From contig JARHZY010000151.1 in NCBI GenBank assembly GCA_029264655.1, positions 1 to 16,415 of the forward strand: 16,415 nt of DNA, written 5' to 3'. The stretch comes from Helicobacter sp. (lineage in GTDB: Bacteria > Campylobacterota > Campylobacteria > Campylobacterales > Helicobacteraceae). Below are positions 15,829 to 16,415 of this stretch, piece by piece. Each line of letters starts with the position of its first letter. The stretch's first letter is position 1. The translations under genes and the position numbers were made by a program. Under the pieces are notes generated by a model. It was not told where the DNA came from. It saw only the letters and a program-made list of their open reading frames with translations, and did not search any database.

Positions 15829-16415
15829 ATGAAAATAATCATGCGTTATTTTTCTGCTTTTATATACCAAGTGCGTATAAACATTGCACTTTTTAGCATG
15901 GTGGTATGTAGCAGCATTATTGTGTTATCCCAACTTGTTTATGGTTTTGAAGATATAGGTGCAAAATTGCAAAATATTGCCAATAAGGCACGTGAAAATG
16001 GATTAAAGCCAACACCAGAAGGAGCACAATTAAGCACATTGCAACAAAGCATGTTTGATAAAAAGGCAGATTTTAATTTTTCAGAAGCACAACTTGAACT
16101 TGGCAAGATTCTCTATTTTGATCCTCGTTTAAGCAGTGATGGTATGCGTTCATGCAATTCCTGCCACAATATTAGCATGCAAGGCACAAGCCCTCTTGAT
16201 AAGAGCCAAAATAATCCATACCATCTTGATGTGCCAACAATCTTTAATATGCTTTTTAATGATGTTGCATATTATAAAGGCAGTATAAAACGGCATGATA
16301 AAACAGATATAAATACAAGCAGTTTTTTATCAAAAAATATTACTGCTAGAGCAGTTTTACATGCATTAAAAGCAGAAAATGAAATGCATGCAAATATGCA
16401 AAAAAATATTCAAAG
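15829..16415 (+). CDS. Di-heme cytochrome c peroxidase family protein, partial (N-terminal 195 residues)
   Basis: The start of an exported c-type cytochrome of the bacterial cytochrome c peroxidase/MauG family, cut by the right window edge. The ATG at 15829 follows AAAGGA (15818-15823) by five bases. The N-terminus is a hydrophobic export signal (about 17-37, possibly cut after VYG at 39), with a linker to about 84. The typical family block LGKILYFDPRLSSDGMRSC starts near 91, and the first heme-binding motif CNSCH is at 109-113, followed by DVPTIFNMLFND (134-145), where the family usually has a P-T-V/I-x-N segment. The second heme motif would lie beyond the window. In the periplasm such proteins reduce hydrogen peroxide with electrons from cytochrome c. 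It has a 73-base gap from carA and is probably its own unit. Confidence 0.85.
   Translation, partial: MKIIMRYFSAFIYQVRINIALFSMVVCSSIIVLSQLVYGFEDIGAKLQNIANKARENGLKPTPEGAQLSTLQQSMFDKKADFNFSEAQLELGKILYFDPRLSSDGMRSCNSCHNISMQGTSPLDKSQNNPYHLDVPTIFNMLFNDVAYYKGSIKRHDKTDINTSSFLSKNITARAVLHALKAENEMHANMQKNIQ

Overview
The window looks like chromosomal DNA from a Campylobacterota member, most likely an enterohepatic Helicobacter. The evidence is low GC (roughly one third), a DUF507 gene directly upstream of carA (the arrangement I recall from Helicobacter), a Maf/DUF115 flagellin-glycosylation protein, an M16-like periplasmic protein of the type found in this phylum, and a homopolymeric C/G tract of the kind these bacteria use for phase variation. 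No rRNA, tRNA, CRISPR array, transposase or integrase was seen.

Layout. Positions 1-456 (minus) hold a decayed hsdS gene, the specificity subunit of a type I restriction-modification system, broken by several one-base losses and a stop and running off the left edge. Positions 527-2479 (minus) encode a fused ADP-forming acyl-CoA synthetase. After a 416-bp divergent spacer, a plus-strand block runs from 2896 to 10529: an OmpR-family response regulator and its PAS-containing histidine kinase (overlapping by 4 bp), an M16-like exported protein without the zinc motif, glmU, and a large Maf protein with an unusual low-complexity insertion. A minus-strand cassette follows (10745-13415): a GtrB/ArnC-like GT2 glycosyltransferase interrupted by a 12-nt poly-C tract, then a GT-C membrane glycosyltransferase. 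A 644-bp AT-rich gene-free spacer precedes DUF507-carA (14060-15755), and a di-heme cytochrome c peroxidase gene starts at 15829 and is cut by the right edge.

How the genes relate. GlmU makes UDP-GlcNAc, the precursor for peptidoglycan, lipid A and the nonulosonic acids that Maf proteins are thought to place on flagellin, so glmU and maf being adjacent makes metabolic sense. The GT2/GT-C pair resembles systems in which a GT2 enzyme loads a sugar on undecaprenyl phosphate and a GT-C enzyme transfers it to a surface glycan or lipid. With 12 C the GT2 frame is OFF; 11 or 14 C would restore a 363-residue protein. This predicted phase-variable surface-glycan switch, with its tract inside an apparent extra segment of the enzyme, is the most interesting item in the window.
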